Shown here: positions 8,697-17,909 of the stretch, one piece after another
How positions within the stretch are numbered: position 1 is the first letter of the stretch
How the letters are laid out: each line of letters starts with the position of its first letter
Origin: Lachnospiraceae bacterium
GTDB lineage: Bacteria > Bacillota > Clostridia > Lachnospirales > Lachnospiraceae
Direction: 5' to 3'
DNA length: 64,000 bases
Assembly (NCBI GenBank): GCA_017457865.1
Contig: JAFTGN010000098.1
Location: 111,254-175,253, forward strand
Notes under the pieces: generated by a model
Databases searched by the model: none
The model's input: only the letters and a program-made list of their open reading frames with translations
What the model was told of the DNA's origin: nothing
Position numbers and translations under genes: made by a program

Positions 8697-10031
8697 TTAG
8701 ATAAATTCGTTGTCCACAATGGTCAGAACTTCATCCAGAATCTTGAATGCCTCACGAAGTTCTTCCTCTGTAATAATCAGTGGAGGGGTAATATTAATAT
8801 TATTTTCCCGTCCAAAGGCAGCAAAGCCTCTTTCCTTCAATAATCCATGGATTCTTCCCATTGTATTGTGTTCATCGTAGCCATATGGTACCAGAGGAAT
8901 CTTCTTTTCCTTGTCTTTCACAAGCTCCACTGCACCAAACAGACCAATATAGCGCACGTCACCTACAGACTTGTGCTTTGCCTTCAGGTCTTCCAGCAAC
9001 TGACCAAACACAACGCCCACTTCATTGACATGATCCAGAATCTTGTGTTCCTGGTAATAGTTCACTGCTGCAATACCTGCTGCACAAGCCAGTGAATGAC
9101 CGCTGTAGGTCAGACCATACAGGAATGTCTTATCCTCAAAATATTTTGCAATTTCCTTGCTCATGATGATACCGCCCAGCTGTACATAACCGCAGGTCAC
9201 ACCCTTTGCAAAGGAAATGATATCCGGCTGAATGCCCCAATGCTCAAAGCCAAACATCTTACCAGTTCTGCCAAATCCTGCCATTACCTCATCGCAGATC
9301 AACAGAATGCCGTATTTGTCACAAAGGGCACGAAGTCCCTGTAAATATCCATCCGGAGGAATGATGACACCATTTGCACCGGTAATGGACTCTACCTCAA
9401 TGGCCGCAATCTTGTCAGGTCCCTCATACTGAATCTGTTCCTCTAACAATTTCAGGTAATGTGCAGAAGCTTCTTGATCATTGGCAAATTCAATATCGGA
9501 ACGATAAACATACGGGTCAAAGAACTTCAAAAAGCCTGTTGCTGCCGGAGTCTCCAGTGCAAATCGTCTGGGATCGCCAGACAGGTTGCCGGAGCCTAAT
9601 GTGGAACCATGGTAACTTCTGTAACGGGACAGAATCTTACTCTTTCCGGTATAGGTTCTGGCGGCATAAATAGCGGCTTCATTTGCATCAGAACCACCAC
9701 AGCTGAAAAATACTTTGCCCATGTTGTCAGGCGCCAGTTCGATCAGCTTCTTTGCCAGTTCTGCACGGGGACCGGACGCATATGCCGGTGCAATATAAGG
9801 CAGAATCTCTACCTGCTCCTTGATTGCCTCAATGATGTCTCTGTTGCCATACCCCAAATTTACATTGGCAAGCTGGGAGGACATATCATAATAACGCTTT
9901 CCGTTATAATCCCAAAAATAAATCCCGTCGGCCTTTTCTACTGGAATGGGATTTACATTTCCAGTCAGCCATGGATGCTGGTTATATTTTTTGTCAAATT
10001 GGAGAACCTCTTCTCTTGTAATATCAGACAT
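8697..10031 (-). CDS. tpa: Class III aminotransferase, probable taurine aminotransferase
   Basis: A 444-residue PLP enzyme of the class III aminotransferase family. The Schiff-base lysine lies in F-A-K-G-V-T-C-G-Y (about residue 276), with D-E-V-M-A-G-F-G-R-T-G upstream of it and S-C-G-G-S-D-A-N-E-A at the cofactor phosphate. I place the start at 10031 (MSDITREE) because AAAGGAAG is correctly spaced there. The longer frame runs through a repeat element. By context it should turn taurine into sulfoacetaldehyde, feeding the neighbouring reductase and lyase. Whether pyruvate (Tpa) or 2-oxoglutarate (Toa) takes the amino group cannot be read from sequence. Confidence 0.8.
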   Translation of the reverse strand: MSDITREEVLQFDKKYNQHPWLTGNVNPIPVEKADGIYFWDYNGKRYYDMSSQLANVNLGYGNRDIIEAIKEQVEILPYIAPAYASGPRAELAKKLIELAPDNMGKVFFSCGGSDANEAAIYAARTYTGKSKILSRYRSYHGSTLGSGNLSGDPRRFALETPAATGFLKFFDPYVYRSDIEFANDQEASAHYLKLLEEQIQYEGPDKIAAIEVESITGANGVIIPPDGYLQGLRALCDKYGILLICDEVMAGFGRTGKMFGFEHWGIQPDIISFAKGVTCGYVQLGGIIMSKEIAKYFEDKTFLYGLTYSGHSLACAAGIAAVNYYQEHKILDHVNEVGVVFGQLLEDLKAKHKSVGDVRYIGLFGAVELVKDKEKKIPLVPYGYDEHNTMGRIHGLLKERGFAAFGRENNINITPPLIITEEELREAFKILDEVLTIVDNEFI

Positions 10032-10051
10032 ATTCATCTTCCTTTCATTTC

Positions 10052-10185
10052 GTAACTGTTCAGTACCCCCACAGTTACAGACAAAAATCCATTCCATATC
10101 GACTCCGTCGATGGAATTTTTGTCTGCATAACTCAGAATTTTGCTTCGCAAAACATTCGCGAAATATTGGATCCTGAATAGTTAC
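10052..10185. repeat. MITE-like palindromic element between sarD and the aminotransferase gene
   Basis: Outer inverted repeats GTAACTGTTCAG (10052-10063) and CTGAATAGTTAC (10174-10185) match at 11 of 12 positions. Inside is a long hairpin at 10078-10126 (CAGACAAAA...TTTTGTCTG and ATTCCAT...ATGGAAT). It has no coding capacity and lies 21 bp upstream of the aminotransferase start, inside the presumed operon. No T-tract follows it, so it is not a simple terminator. Confidence 0.6.
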
Positions 10186-10228
10186 TTCATTTCATATATT
10201 TGTAACACTTTGAAGTTAGATTGACACC

Positions 10229-11320
10229 TTATCCCCGAAGCGTTGCATACAAGTCATACAGAATTTCATCTGTAATCACCACTGGGTTGTTCAGCAGGTT
10301 TGGATGATGGCTTTTGGATACCAGCTCCTCCACTGCTTCCTCTGACAGATGAAACTCTGCCAGATCCGTTCGCAGTCCTACCTGCTTTTTCAGCTGAATT
10401 ATGGCATCTGCAAACTGCTCCACAGATGCAAATCCAAGCGTCTTTGCCAACTGGACGGTTCTTTCATCCGCAGCATTTACTCTGGCAAAATAATCCAGTG
10501 TCAGACCGCATGCTTCCCCATGGGGGATCCCATATATACTGGTCAACGGGAAGGAGCATGCATGGGAGGAGGTGGTCTTTGGCACGGTAAATGCAAGACC
10601 GGCCAATAAAGAGGCTTCTGCCATCTTCTCCCTTGCTTCCAGATGATCCGGTTCCTGGTATACCACTGGTAAAAAATTAAAAACTATTCGAATGGCATGG
10701 ATTGCCAGCGCATCACAAATGGGCTGATGCCCCTTGCTCCAGTACCCTTCTACCGCATGGCATAACACGTCAATTCCGGAAGATGCCGTGATCTGAGGCG
10801 GCATGGATCTTGTAAGCAATGGATCAACGATCGCCAGTTTCGGATAAAAACTATCTGATACAATCGGCATCTTTTTGCCTGTCATCCGGTTGGTCAAAAC
10901 GGCCACATTGGTCACTTCACTGCCAGTACCGGCAGTGGTAGGAATGGCAATCACCGGAATATGCTCCTGTGGAAACCCCCTTCCCGTTCCGTGATATTCT
11001 GCTATATCATCCACTATCGCAGAAGCTGCTTTTGCCAGATCGATCACACTGCCACCGCCTACTGCGATGATCAGATCATTTCTATTTTCTCTGATCTGAC
11101 GGCTGCATCGATTGACTTCTGAAACATCCGGGTTGGGGGATACGTCTGTAAATTCGTCCCCACCCAGCTTCCTTGCCAACTCGGACACCAATCCACTTTT
11201 GGCAAAATAATTGGAACTGATGACAATGGGGCGCACTGCGTCTCCAATCCACTCTGGAAGCTGTTCCAGTTTTCCATTTCCAAAGATAATCTCTACCGGT
11301 TGTTTATAACTCCACTCCAT
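10229..11320 (-). CDS. sarD: Iron-containing alcohol dehydrogenase, probable sulfoacetaldehyde reductase
   Basis: A 363-residue group III (iron-type) alcohol dehydrogenase. It shows the NAD(H)-binding G-G-G-S-V-I-D-L-A-K and the metal-ligand region (C-H-A-V-E-G-Y, then I-P-H-G-E-A-C-G-L). The ATG at 11320 is preferred because GGAGG is 5 nt upstream; an in-frame ATG also exists at 11332. Lying between a taurine aminotransferase and isethionate lyase, it matches SarD of Bilophila, which reduces sulfoacetaldehyde to isethionate with NADH. The fold is certain. The substrate rests on gene context, as this family is broad. Confidence 0.8.
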   Translation of the reverse strand: MEWSYKQPVEIIFGNGKLEQLPEWIGDAVRPIVISSNYFAKSGLVSELARKLGGDEFTDVSPNPDVSEVNRCSRQIRENRNDLIIAVGGGSVIDLAKAASAIVDDIAEYHGTGRGFPQEHIPVIAIPTTAGTGSEVTNVAVLTNRMTGKKMPIVSDSFYPKLAIVDPLLTRSMPPQITASSGIDVLCHAVEGYWSKGHQPICDALAIHAIRIVFNFLPVVYQEPDHLEAREKMAEASLLAGLAFTVPKTTSSHACSFPLTSIYGIPHGEACGLTLDYFARVNAADERTVQLAKTLGFASVEQFADAIIQLKKQVGLRTDLAEFHLSEEAVEELVSKSHHPNLLNNPVVITDEILYDLYATLRG

Positions 11321-11339
11321 GTTCTCCTCCATTCAGCCT

Positions 11340-12323
11340 TTAAATCTGGAACTGATAATCGTCGGGAAGTCTGTATTCCGATGGTGTCATATGAAAAACT
11401 TTTTTGAACTGTTTAGAAAAATACGCAATGTCCTTATAATCAATTCGTCCGGCAATTTCATTGATTTTCATATCTGAATTTTTCAAAAGCCATGCAGCAC
11501 GCATCAGTTTTACATATGTTACATAATCCACAAAACGAATTCCTGTCTGTGCAGTAAACAACGTACTCAGATAGGACTTGTTGATATGCTGTTCTTCTGA
11601 TAAACTTTTCTGCCGCAAATCACTTTCCGGATTATACAGAATATACTGTATAATCGAATCAAGCGACTCATTGTGTCTGGGATTCAGAAGCAGAAATCCA
11701 TCAAACAGCTGTTTCACTTTATTTTTATGTTCCTCTACATCTATTGCCCCAGATGACAAAAATTCCTGTTCATTCAGATAAAGATCCAGCCAGTCATTCT
11801 GCTCAAATACTGCCTTCACCACCTGATCTGCTGCCTCGGAAAAAAGATGCAACCGGCAGAGATGCTCTGTATAATTGTATAGTTCTGCTTCCTGCCGCAA
11901 AAATAATCCCAGAAGCTCATTGGCATATTTTTCAATGGAATCTATGGTTTTTACGTTTTCTGACTGAATCCGCTGAAACAGGGAACGAATTGTCGTTTGG
12001 TCAAATGGAAATGTCCAATAATCGTCAATTCCCAGTAAAATTCCAATCCGCGCAGATTCAAAATTGCCATTTTCACCGCAAAATACAATGTGGGAACACT
12101 GGCTCTTTTTGATTTCCCGGAATATTTGATACTCCTTTGCGCCTACCAGACTTGCTTCCACAATCAACAAATCAAAGCATTTCTCTTTCCATACATCTGT
12201 CAACGATTCGACATCCGCCCACACCGCTTCAATTTCAAATCCGGTGTTTTCCCCCCAGATATGCAATGCTGTAATCTGTGCAAGTAAATCACTGTTTTTT
12301 AAAACCAGCCCTGTCTTATACAT
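11340..12323 (-). CDS. AraC-type regulator with degenerate receiver domain
   Basis: About 327 residues: an N-terminal receiver-like domain (about 1-120), a helical linker, and a C-terminal AraC/XylS double helix-turn-helix (about 225-320; K-S-Y-L-S-T-L-F-T-A-Q-T-G, then I-A-Y-F-S-K-Q-F-K-K). In the receiver fold the phosphorylated aspartate region reads L-L-I-V-E-A-S-L and the usual lysine region reads Y-W-T-F-P-F. The key residues are therefore missing and it is unlikely to be phosphorylated. It sits inside the isl operon, overlapping the region of islB's stop, and probably activates islA in response to a pathway ligand. The start at 12323 follows AGAGGTG; 12350 is the alternative. Confidence 0.85.
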   Translation of the reverse strand: MYKTGLVLKNSDLLAQITALHIWGENTGFEIEAVWADVESLTDVWKEKCFDLLIVEASLVGAKEYQIFREIKKSQCSHIVFCGENGNFESARIGILLGIDDYWTFPFDQTTIRSLFQRIQSENVKTIDSIEKYANELLGLFLRQEAELYNYTEHLCRLHLFSEAADQVVKAVFEQNDWLDLYLNEQEFLSSGAIDVEEHKNKVKQLFDGFLLLNPRHNESLDSIIQYILYNPESDLRQKSLSEEQHINKSYLSTLFTAQTGIRFVDYVTYVKLMRAAWLLKNSDMKINEIAGRIDYKDIAYFSKQFKKVFHMTPSEYRLPDDYQFQI

Positions 12324-12346
12324 GGCATTGCACCTCTTTTCCTCAC

Positions 12347-13222
12347 TCAATCTACGTATTTTTTCTTCAACATTTCAAAGGTTGCTTCCTCTACCTCTCT
12401 TGGCAAATCCGGATAATTTCTGCCAAGCATTTCATACTTATTCTGCCCAAACCGATGATAGGGCAGCAACTCATAGGTGAAATTGCTGTAGGGAGAAAGA
12501 AATTCCCTGATTGCTCCGATTTCCTCTTCTGTATCATTGACAGTGGGAATCACCGGTGTGCGAATCCGTTTTGGAATATGCGGAAATTCCTCAAAGAGTA
12601 TTTTGATATTTTCTAAAATCAGCCGATTGGAGCCTCCTGTATACTGGATATGTTTTTTCTCATCCATCAGTTTGATGTCAAACATCACATAATCCAGATA
12701 CGCCGCTGCTTTTCGCAAATCGTCACTCTTACAACAACCACAGGTTTCTATGGCAGTGTGAAGCCGTCTTCTCTTCGCCTCCCGAAGCAATTCTACTGCA
12801 AAATCCCCCTGCACCAGCGGCTCCCCTCCGGAAAGGGTCATACCACCCTTTCCACGACGGTAAAATACCCGTTCCCGTTCCACCTTTTCTAACACTTCGG
12901 CTACGGTTACTTCTGTTCCATAAACGGAACATGCTTTGGACGGGCAGACCGCCGCGCATTGACTACAGTTGGTACACAAGTCAAAATTCAGACTTCCATT
13001 TTGAATGGCATGTGCACTGCACACACCCTCACAACGGCTGCATCCTTTCTCCCAGATACACTTTGCCTTGTCAAAATAAATCTCTGGATGAGGCAACTGG
13101 GACTCCGGATTGGAACACCAGATGCAGCGCAGAGGACAGCCTTTCAGGAATACCACTGTCCGGATTCCCGGTCCATCATGCAACGAATAAGACTGGATGT
13201 TGAATATCGTCCCTGTTGTCAT
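12347..13222 (-). CDS. islB: Glycyl radical enzyme activase (isethionate lyase activase)
   Basis: A 291-residue radical-SAM activating enzyme that installs the glycyl radical on its partner lyase. The SAM cluster motif is G-C-P-L-R-C-I-W-C (Cys29, Cys33, Cys36). Two ferredoxin-like cysteine sets follow (C-S-R-C-E-G-V-C and C-T-N-C-S-Q-C...C-P), then the S-G-G-E-P-L SAM-binding motif near residue 140. Its ATG overlaps the islA stop by 4 bp (ATGA), giving translational coupling. The pairing with IslA fixes its role. Confidence 0.93.
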   Translation of the reverse strand: MTTGTIFNIQSYSLHDGPGIRTVVFLKGCPLRCIWCSNPESQLPHPEIYFDKAKCIWEKGCSRCEGVCSAHAIQNGSLNFDLCTNCSQCAAVCPSKACSVYGTEVTVAEVLEKVERERVFYRRGKGGMTLSGGEPLVQGDFAVELLREAKRRRLHTAIETCGCCKSDDLRKAAAYLDYVMFDIKLMDEKKHIQYTGGSNRLILENIKILFEEFPHIPKRIRTPVIPTVNDTEEEIGAIREFLSPYSNFTYELLPYHRFGQNKYEMLGRNYPDLPREVEEATFEMLKKKYVD

Positions 13223-15681
13223 ATTGCCACATGTCCGGTACGGGAAATGATATCATCCTGCAAATCCTTGGAAAGTTCGCAGAAATAGGCACTGTAGCCA
13301 GCCACTCTCACCAGAAGGCTTCGATACGCCTCTGGATTCTTCTGTGCTGCAATTAATGTTTCACGATTGATGATATTAAACTGCAAGTGCCAGAGTTTCA
13401 GATCTCCCCATGTACGAATAAAGTCAACCAGCTTTTCCGTACCTTCCTCTCCCTGTACACACTGTGGAGTGAGCTTGATGTTCAGCAGTCTTGCGGCACG
13501 GTTGCGATAGTCATAATTCTTTGTGGCATAATTGGAAAGAATGATGGCCGCAGGACCGTTCTTATCTGCTCCCTGTGAAGCAGAAGACCCATCGGAAAGA
13601 GGCAGATATGCCAGTCTGCCGTTTGGTGTGGCAGATACCACTTTTCCAAATGGCACATTAGAAGTAAACGGCACATATCTCAAATCCAGATGCACGCCCA
13701 GTTCTTTGGAATACTGCGCCGTAAATGCCAGCAGCTCCCGATCCAGAATCTTTCCAATCTCATCTGCATAGCTGTCATTGTTTCCATAAGCAGGTGCATT
13801 TTGCAACAGCTGCCTTTCTGCTTCGTATCCTTCAAAGTTATGCTCCAATGCAGTCTTGACCTGTTCTAATGTCAATGCCTGATCCTCGAATACCACCTTC
13901 TTAATGGCAGCCAGAGAATCAATGACAGTACCATATCCGATAAACTCAAAATAACCAAGATCAATGCCACCCTCAATCTTCGGAGTATGGATATCCTTGC
14001 ACTGCTCCATGCAAAGGGCATGTAAAGAAGAACCCAGCGGAGACGCAAAATGTTCTGCTCTTAATCGAATGATCTCATGCTGCTGGATAAAAGCATGCTT
14101 CATGAAATTCTTCTGCTGTTTCAGATAAGCAGCAAAGAATTCCTCAAAGGTTTTGAACTCTGAAACCTCACCAGTCTGTAAGCCAATCACTTCATCTCCA
14201 TACTTCAGCATTTTGCCGTTGTATATGGTCATTTCTACCGCTGCGGCAAAATTGATGTATGCACAAGGGGAAGTATAGGTATCCCTGTTTGGCATTCTCA
14301 CCTCTGCACAGCCGGAAACAGAATAATCATACGCTTCTTCAAAATTTGCCCCCTTGGAAAGAAGCAGCGGAATCACTTCCTCATCATTGATCAGTTTGGG
14401 GAATCCACTTCCGTCTTTGATGGTCTCTGCCACCTCATACAAATACCGTTCCGGTGACAGAGTATGGATTCTTGCTGCCAAATCCGGATAGTTCAATGGG
14501 AACTCTCTCTTGGAACGCAGGAAAATATAGGTCAACTCATTGGTGGCATCTCTGCCCTCCTTGGTCTGACCACCGATGGTCACTGCTTCCCAGTGGGCAT
14601 AGCCCTCATTGAATGCACCGCCTGCCTTGGAAAGATACAGATCAATATACTGTGCCATGGAAACCCATACACACTCTAACAATTCTTCTACTTTATCATC
14701 TTCAATCAGACCCTTTTCCTTATCTGCCTTGTAGTAAGGATACAGATACTGATCCATTCTTCCATTGGAAATGATGGTGCCGGTCTTCTGCTCAATTCTG
14801 GAAAACAGCTGTACAAACCACTGGCTTTGCAGTGCCTCATAAAAGCTTTCTGCCGGTTCTGCCGGTACCTTGTTGGCAATGCGGGCAATCTCTAACAGTT
14901 CTGCCTTTCTAAATGGATCGGTTTCCTTTGCAGCCTTCTCCTCTGCCAGCTTGCCGTGTCTCTTTGCCCAAAGGATGATGGCATCCGCAGTGATGATAAT
15001 GGCTTCTAAGAATGGCTTTTTCTCTGTATTATCCAGTGGACTGAATTCATCCAGTTCTGCCAGACGGGCCTCTGCCTCTTTCTTAATGCCATTGAAACCC
15101 ACCTTCAATACCTTCTCATAATCATGCACCCACTGAATAGAGGAACGGAAAGAAGCCGTTTCATTGACAATAAAGCGGGAAGTCAGTTCCTCATCCTGAT
15201 TATAAGTATAACGGAAGGTTTCCTCCGGAATGGCTGCTGCCAATGCCTCATGGAAGGTCTTTCCCTTCCAGTATGGGGAAATCTCATGAATAATGTACTC
15301 TGCGTCTTCCTCTGTAATGTCAAATGGAGAACTGTCACGGGATGGCAGACTCTTGATTGCTTCATCCAGAAAATCTCCATCTAACTCCGGATACAAAATT
15401 CCATATCTGCCTGCCTTACCGGCTCTGCCTGCAATCAGCTGGTCGTCATCCACATATATGGTTGCATGCTCTGCATATTTGTAGAGTGCCTTTGCCCAAC
15501 GCAAAACCAGTGGCTGCCCCTCAGTCTCTTTGAAAGATTCTGTAAAATACTTTCCTCTCTCAATGTCTATCTTCGGACGTGTCCCCTGAAACCCTGCGAG
15601 GATTTTGGAAGCACGCTTCTCTGTATCTTTTTTGTTTTCCAGGATTCTTTTTTCCTGCAATGAATATACAATCGCCGACAT
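13219..15681 (-). CDS. islA: Isethionate sulfite-lyase (glycyl radical enzyme)
   Basis: An 820-residue glycyl radical enzyme that cleaves the C-S bond of isethionate to acetaldehyde and sulfite. The radical glycine is Gly795 in R-V-A-G-Y. The thiyl cysteine and base are Cys458 and Glu460 in S-G-C-A-E. I also see Arg179, Gln183, Trp364, Arg668 and Phe672. Each lies exactly 10 lower than the sulfonate-site and catalytic residues I recall for Bilophila IslA (R189, Q193, W374, C468, E470, R678, F682, G805). The start is the ATG at 15681 behind GGAGG; a TTG 10 codons upstream is less likely. It is the first gene of the isl operon. Alternatives (choline lyase, diol dehydratase, dihydroxypropanesulfonate lyase) fit the context less well. 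Confidence 0.92.
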   Translation of the reverse strand: MSAIVYSLQEKRILENKKDTEKRASKILAGFQGTRPKIDIERGKYFTESFKETEGQPLVLRWAKALYKYAEHATIYVDDDQLIAGRAGKAGRYGILYPELDGDFLDEAIKSLPSRDSSPFDITEEDAEYIIHEISPYWKGKTFHEALAAAIPEETFRYTYNQDEELTSRFIVNETASFRSSIQWVHDYEKVLKVGFNGIKKEAEARLAELDEFSPLDNTEKKPFLEAIIITADAIILWAKRHGKLAEEKAAKETDPFRKAELLEIARIANKVPAEPAESFYEALQSQWFVQLFSRIEQKTGTIISNGRMDQYLYPYYKADKEKGLIEDDKVEELLECVWVSMAQYIDLYLSKAGGAFNEGYAHWEAVTIGGQTKEGRDATNELTYIFLRSKREFPLNYPDLAARIHTLSPERYLYEVAETIKDGSGFPKLINDEEVIPLLLSKGANFEEAYDYSVSGCAEVRMPNRDTYTSPCAYINFAAAVEMTIYNGKMLKYGDEVIGLQTGEVSEFKTFEEFFAAYLKQQKNFMKHAFIQQHEIIRLRAEHFASPLGSSLHALCMEQCKDIHTPKIEGGIDLGYFEFIGYGTVIDSLAAIKKVVFEDQALTLEQVKTALEHNFEGYEAERQLLQNAPAYGNNDSYADEIGKILDRELLAFTAQYSKELGVHLDLRYVPFTSNVPFGKVVSATPNGRLAYLPLSDGSSASQGADKNGPAAIILSNYATKNYDYRNRAARLLNIKLTPQCVQGEEGTEKLVDFIRTWGDLKLWHLQFNIINRETLIAAQKNPEAYRSLLVRVAGYSAYFCELSKDLQDDIISRTGHVAI

Positions 15682-15740
15682 AACTCCTCCATTCCAAACT
15701 TCATGTACCAAAGTACAGTGTGCTTAAGAAAATCATATTC

Positions 15741-15746
15741 ATTATA
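15741..15746 (-). promoter_or_regulatory. Probable islA -10 box
   Basis: Minus-strand TATAAT lies about 60 bp upstream of the islA start, with no good -35 at 16-18 bp. This fits a promoter that needs an activator, for which the operon's own AraC protein is the obvious candidate. The rest of the 15682-15884 gap is AT-rich and shows no gene. Confidence 0.5.
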
Positions 15747-15884
15747 CTATATAAAACATATAGACTTACTAGGATATATGACAAAAAAATAAATCGCACT
15801 GACATGCGTCTTTCTTTTCTATGTTTATATCACAATTTTCCCTTCGCTGCAATGATTCTATATAAGAAAAAATTCTATAAATTT

Positions 15885-15924
15885 TCTCACATGAGAAAAT
15901 CTGGAAAGGTTCTTCTCATGTGAG
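15885..15924 (-). terminator. Perfect 13-bp hairpin downstream of metY
   Basis: TCTCACATGAGAA / TTCTCATGTGAGA with a 14-nt loop lies 30 bp past the metY stop. A run of T's appears about 16 nt later on the minus strand. It probably terminates the metY transcript. Each arm is itself close to a palindrome, so an operator role is not excluded. Confidence 0.6.
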
Positions 15925-15953
15925 ATGTGTATATATGTTACACACAAAATGCT

Positions 15954-17246
15954 TTATTCCAGTGCCTGTGCCAGATCCGCAATCAAATCCTCTACATCTT
16001 CAATTCCGATGGAAAGGCGCAATGTATTTTCATACACACCGGCTTTTGCTCTTTCTTCTACAGACTGGTAAAAGTGTGTGGAAGAAGCAGGATGGACAAT
16101 CAGAGACTTGGCATCCCCCACATTGACCATATAATCGAAAATACGAACCTTTTGCAGCACCTTCAGCGCTGCTTCCCGACCGCCCTTTACATTGATGGAA
16201 AGAATTGCACCCGGCCCTTTTGGGAAATATTTCTTTCCCAGTGCATAGTATTTGCTGTTTGGCAAGCCCGGATAGTTGACATACTCTACATTTGGATGCT
16301 GGTCTAAAAATTCTGCAATTTTCTGGGCATTGTACACATGACGTTCCATGCGCAAAGACAGTGTTTCCATCCCCTGTAACAGATAAAATGCATTCTGTGG
16401 ACTCATATGGGGTCCCATTTCTGTCAGAAAGCGAATCCGCAGTCGTTTTGTAAACATGACCTGATCCAGCGTTTCTTTGTCAATGGAGCCTTCAAATTCC
16501 TTGTAAAACTTCTCAAACTGAGGAAATTTTCCGTTCAACCAGTCAAATCCCCCCTTTTCCACTACCAATCCTGCAATAATGGTACCATGTCCTGCCAGAT
16601 ATTTGGTGGCGGAATAGCAGATAATATCTACCCCATGCTCGAAAGGACGAAATAAATATGGTGTAGCAAAAGTATTGTCCATCACAAGGGGAATTCCATG
16701 TGCATGTGCCAGCTCTGCAATCGCTTCCACATCCACGATATTCATACCCGGATTGCCCAGACACTCAATATAAATTGCCTTTGTCTTCTCATTGATGACT
16801 TTTTTATAAGATTCAATATCATCTGCATCCTCTACAAACCGCCCTACGATACCGTAGTCTGGCAGAATGTCAGACAGCAATGTGGTGCTTCCCCCATATA
16901 AAGTTCGCACTGCCACAATTTCATCTCCTGCATTGGCAAGATTCAAAAAAGTATTGGAAATTGCGGCCATACCGGAAGACATGGCAAGTGCTCCACTGCC
17001 CCCTTCTAATGATGCGATTCTTTTTTCCAGAACATCATTGGTGGGGTTGGAAAAGCGCACATAGGAATGTCCCTCTTCTGAATAATCAAACAATCTGACA
17101 CAGCGGTCATAATCCCCCAGTTCAAAGGCTGCCGTATGATAAATGGGAACTGCCTTGGAACGATAATGTTCTCCCGGATTATATCCTGCATGGAGCTGCT
17201 TTGTTGTAAAACCTAAAGAATTGTCTTTGTATGCCTCATAACTCAT
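15954..17246 (-). CDS. metY: O-acetylhomoserine sulfhydrylase
   Basis: A 430-residue Cys/Met-metabolism PLP enzyme that makes homocysteine from O-acetylhomoserine and sulfide, or methionine with methanethiol. The PLP lysine is Lys215 in S-A-T-K-Y-L. The cofactor phosphate motif is S-S-G-M-A-A (90-95). Its length, about 430 rather than 380, and the insert around residues 225-270 fit MetY rather than MetB or MetC. Its ATG overlaps the permease stop by 4 bp. It is thus the last gene of the OpuC-type transporter operon, suggesting that the transported compound is a sulfur source. Confidence 0.93.
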   Translation of the reverse strand: MSYEAYKDNSLGFTTKQLHAGYNPGEHYRSKAVPIYHTAAFELGDYDRCVRLFDYSEEGHSYVRFSNPTNDVLEKRIASLEGGSGALAMSSGMAAISNTFLNLANAGDEIVAVRTLYGGSTTLLSDILPDYGIVGRFVEDADDIESYKKVINEKTKAIYIECLGNPGMNIVDVEAIAELAHAHGIPLVMDNTFATPYLFRPFEHGVDIICYSATKYLAGHGTIIAGLVVEKGGFDWLNGKFPQFEKFYKEFEGSIDKETLDQVMFTKRLRIRFLTEMGPHMSPQNAFYLLQGMETLSLRMERHVYNAQKIAEFLDQHPNVEYVNYPGLPNSKYYALGKKYFPKGPGAILSINVKGGREAALKVLQKVRIFDYMVNVGDAKSLIVHPASSTHFYQSVEERAKAGVYENTLRLSIGIEDVEDLIADLAQALE

Positions 17247-17875
17247 TTTTTCACACCCACTTTCTTCTGAATGAAATCTTCTATTCTTTTTAATGCATCA
17301 TCCGCCAAAAATGCAATCACCGCACAAAAGATGGTTCCCCACAGGATTTTATAAGTGTTCATGGTACGCATGCCATCAAAGAGAAGGTTACCCAGACCTC
17401 CTGCATTAATTGTTGCGGCAATCGTTGCAATACCTATGGTTGAAATTGTAGAAAGGCGAATTCCTGCTATAATCAACGGTGCTGCCAATGGAATCTGTAT
17501 TTTGGTCAGTACCTGTATATTGCTCATACCCATCCCATAGGCAGCTTCCACGATGCTGGGATTGACGTTTTCTAATCCCGCAAGGAAATTTCGGATCAAC
17601 AGAAACTGATTGTATAAAACAAGCACCAGAATGGCCGTCTTTTCCCCCAGGCCTGTAATGGGGATCAGCAATGCAAAGAGCGCAAGACTTGGTATAGAAT
17701 ACACAGCCCCGAAAATCTGTACGATCAGATTTCCCAACGTCTCATTCCGATAAATCAGAATGGTAATTACAGATGCCAACAAAATAGAAATTACCAATGT
17801 GAATAACACAATTTCCACATGCTCTAACAATGCCAAAAACAATCTATCATAATACTTTAGGAAATATGCAATCAT
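17243..17875 (-). CDS. OpuC/ProW-type ABC transporter permease (second copy)
   Basis: A 210-residue permease with about five membrane segments and the EAA-type loop E-A-A-Y-G-M-G-M-S-N. It belongs to the glycine betaine/carnitine/choline (OpuCB/OpuCD, YehW/YehY) permease family. It is paired with a second permease at 20528-21163, as expected for a heterodimeric channel. AAAGGAGGAG precedes the start. Substrate is unknown; see the MetY linkage. Confidence 0.9.
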   Translation of the reverse strand: MIAYFLKYYDRLFLALLEHVEIVLFTLVISILLASVITILIYRNETLGNLIVQIFGAVYSIPSLALFALLIPITGLGEKTAILVLVLYNQFLLIRNFLAGLENVNPSIVEAAYGMGMSNIQVLTKIQIPLAAPLIIAGIRLSTISTIGIATIAATINAGGLGNLLFDGMRTMNTYKILWGTIFCAVIAFLADDALKRIEDFIQKKVGVKK

Positions 17876-17909
17876 CTTTCTCCTCCTTTCTCTTTTATTC
17901 TAAAATCTT

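Noticed and set aside
13219-15681. Alternative reading of the glycyl radical enzyme as choline trimethylamine-lyase or diol dehydratase
   Set aside because: Residue pattern and the surrounding sulfonate genes fit isethionate lyase; no microcompartment shell genes are present.
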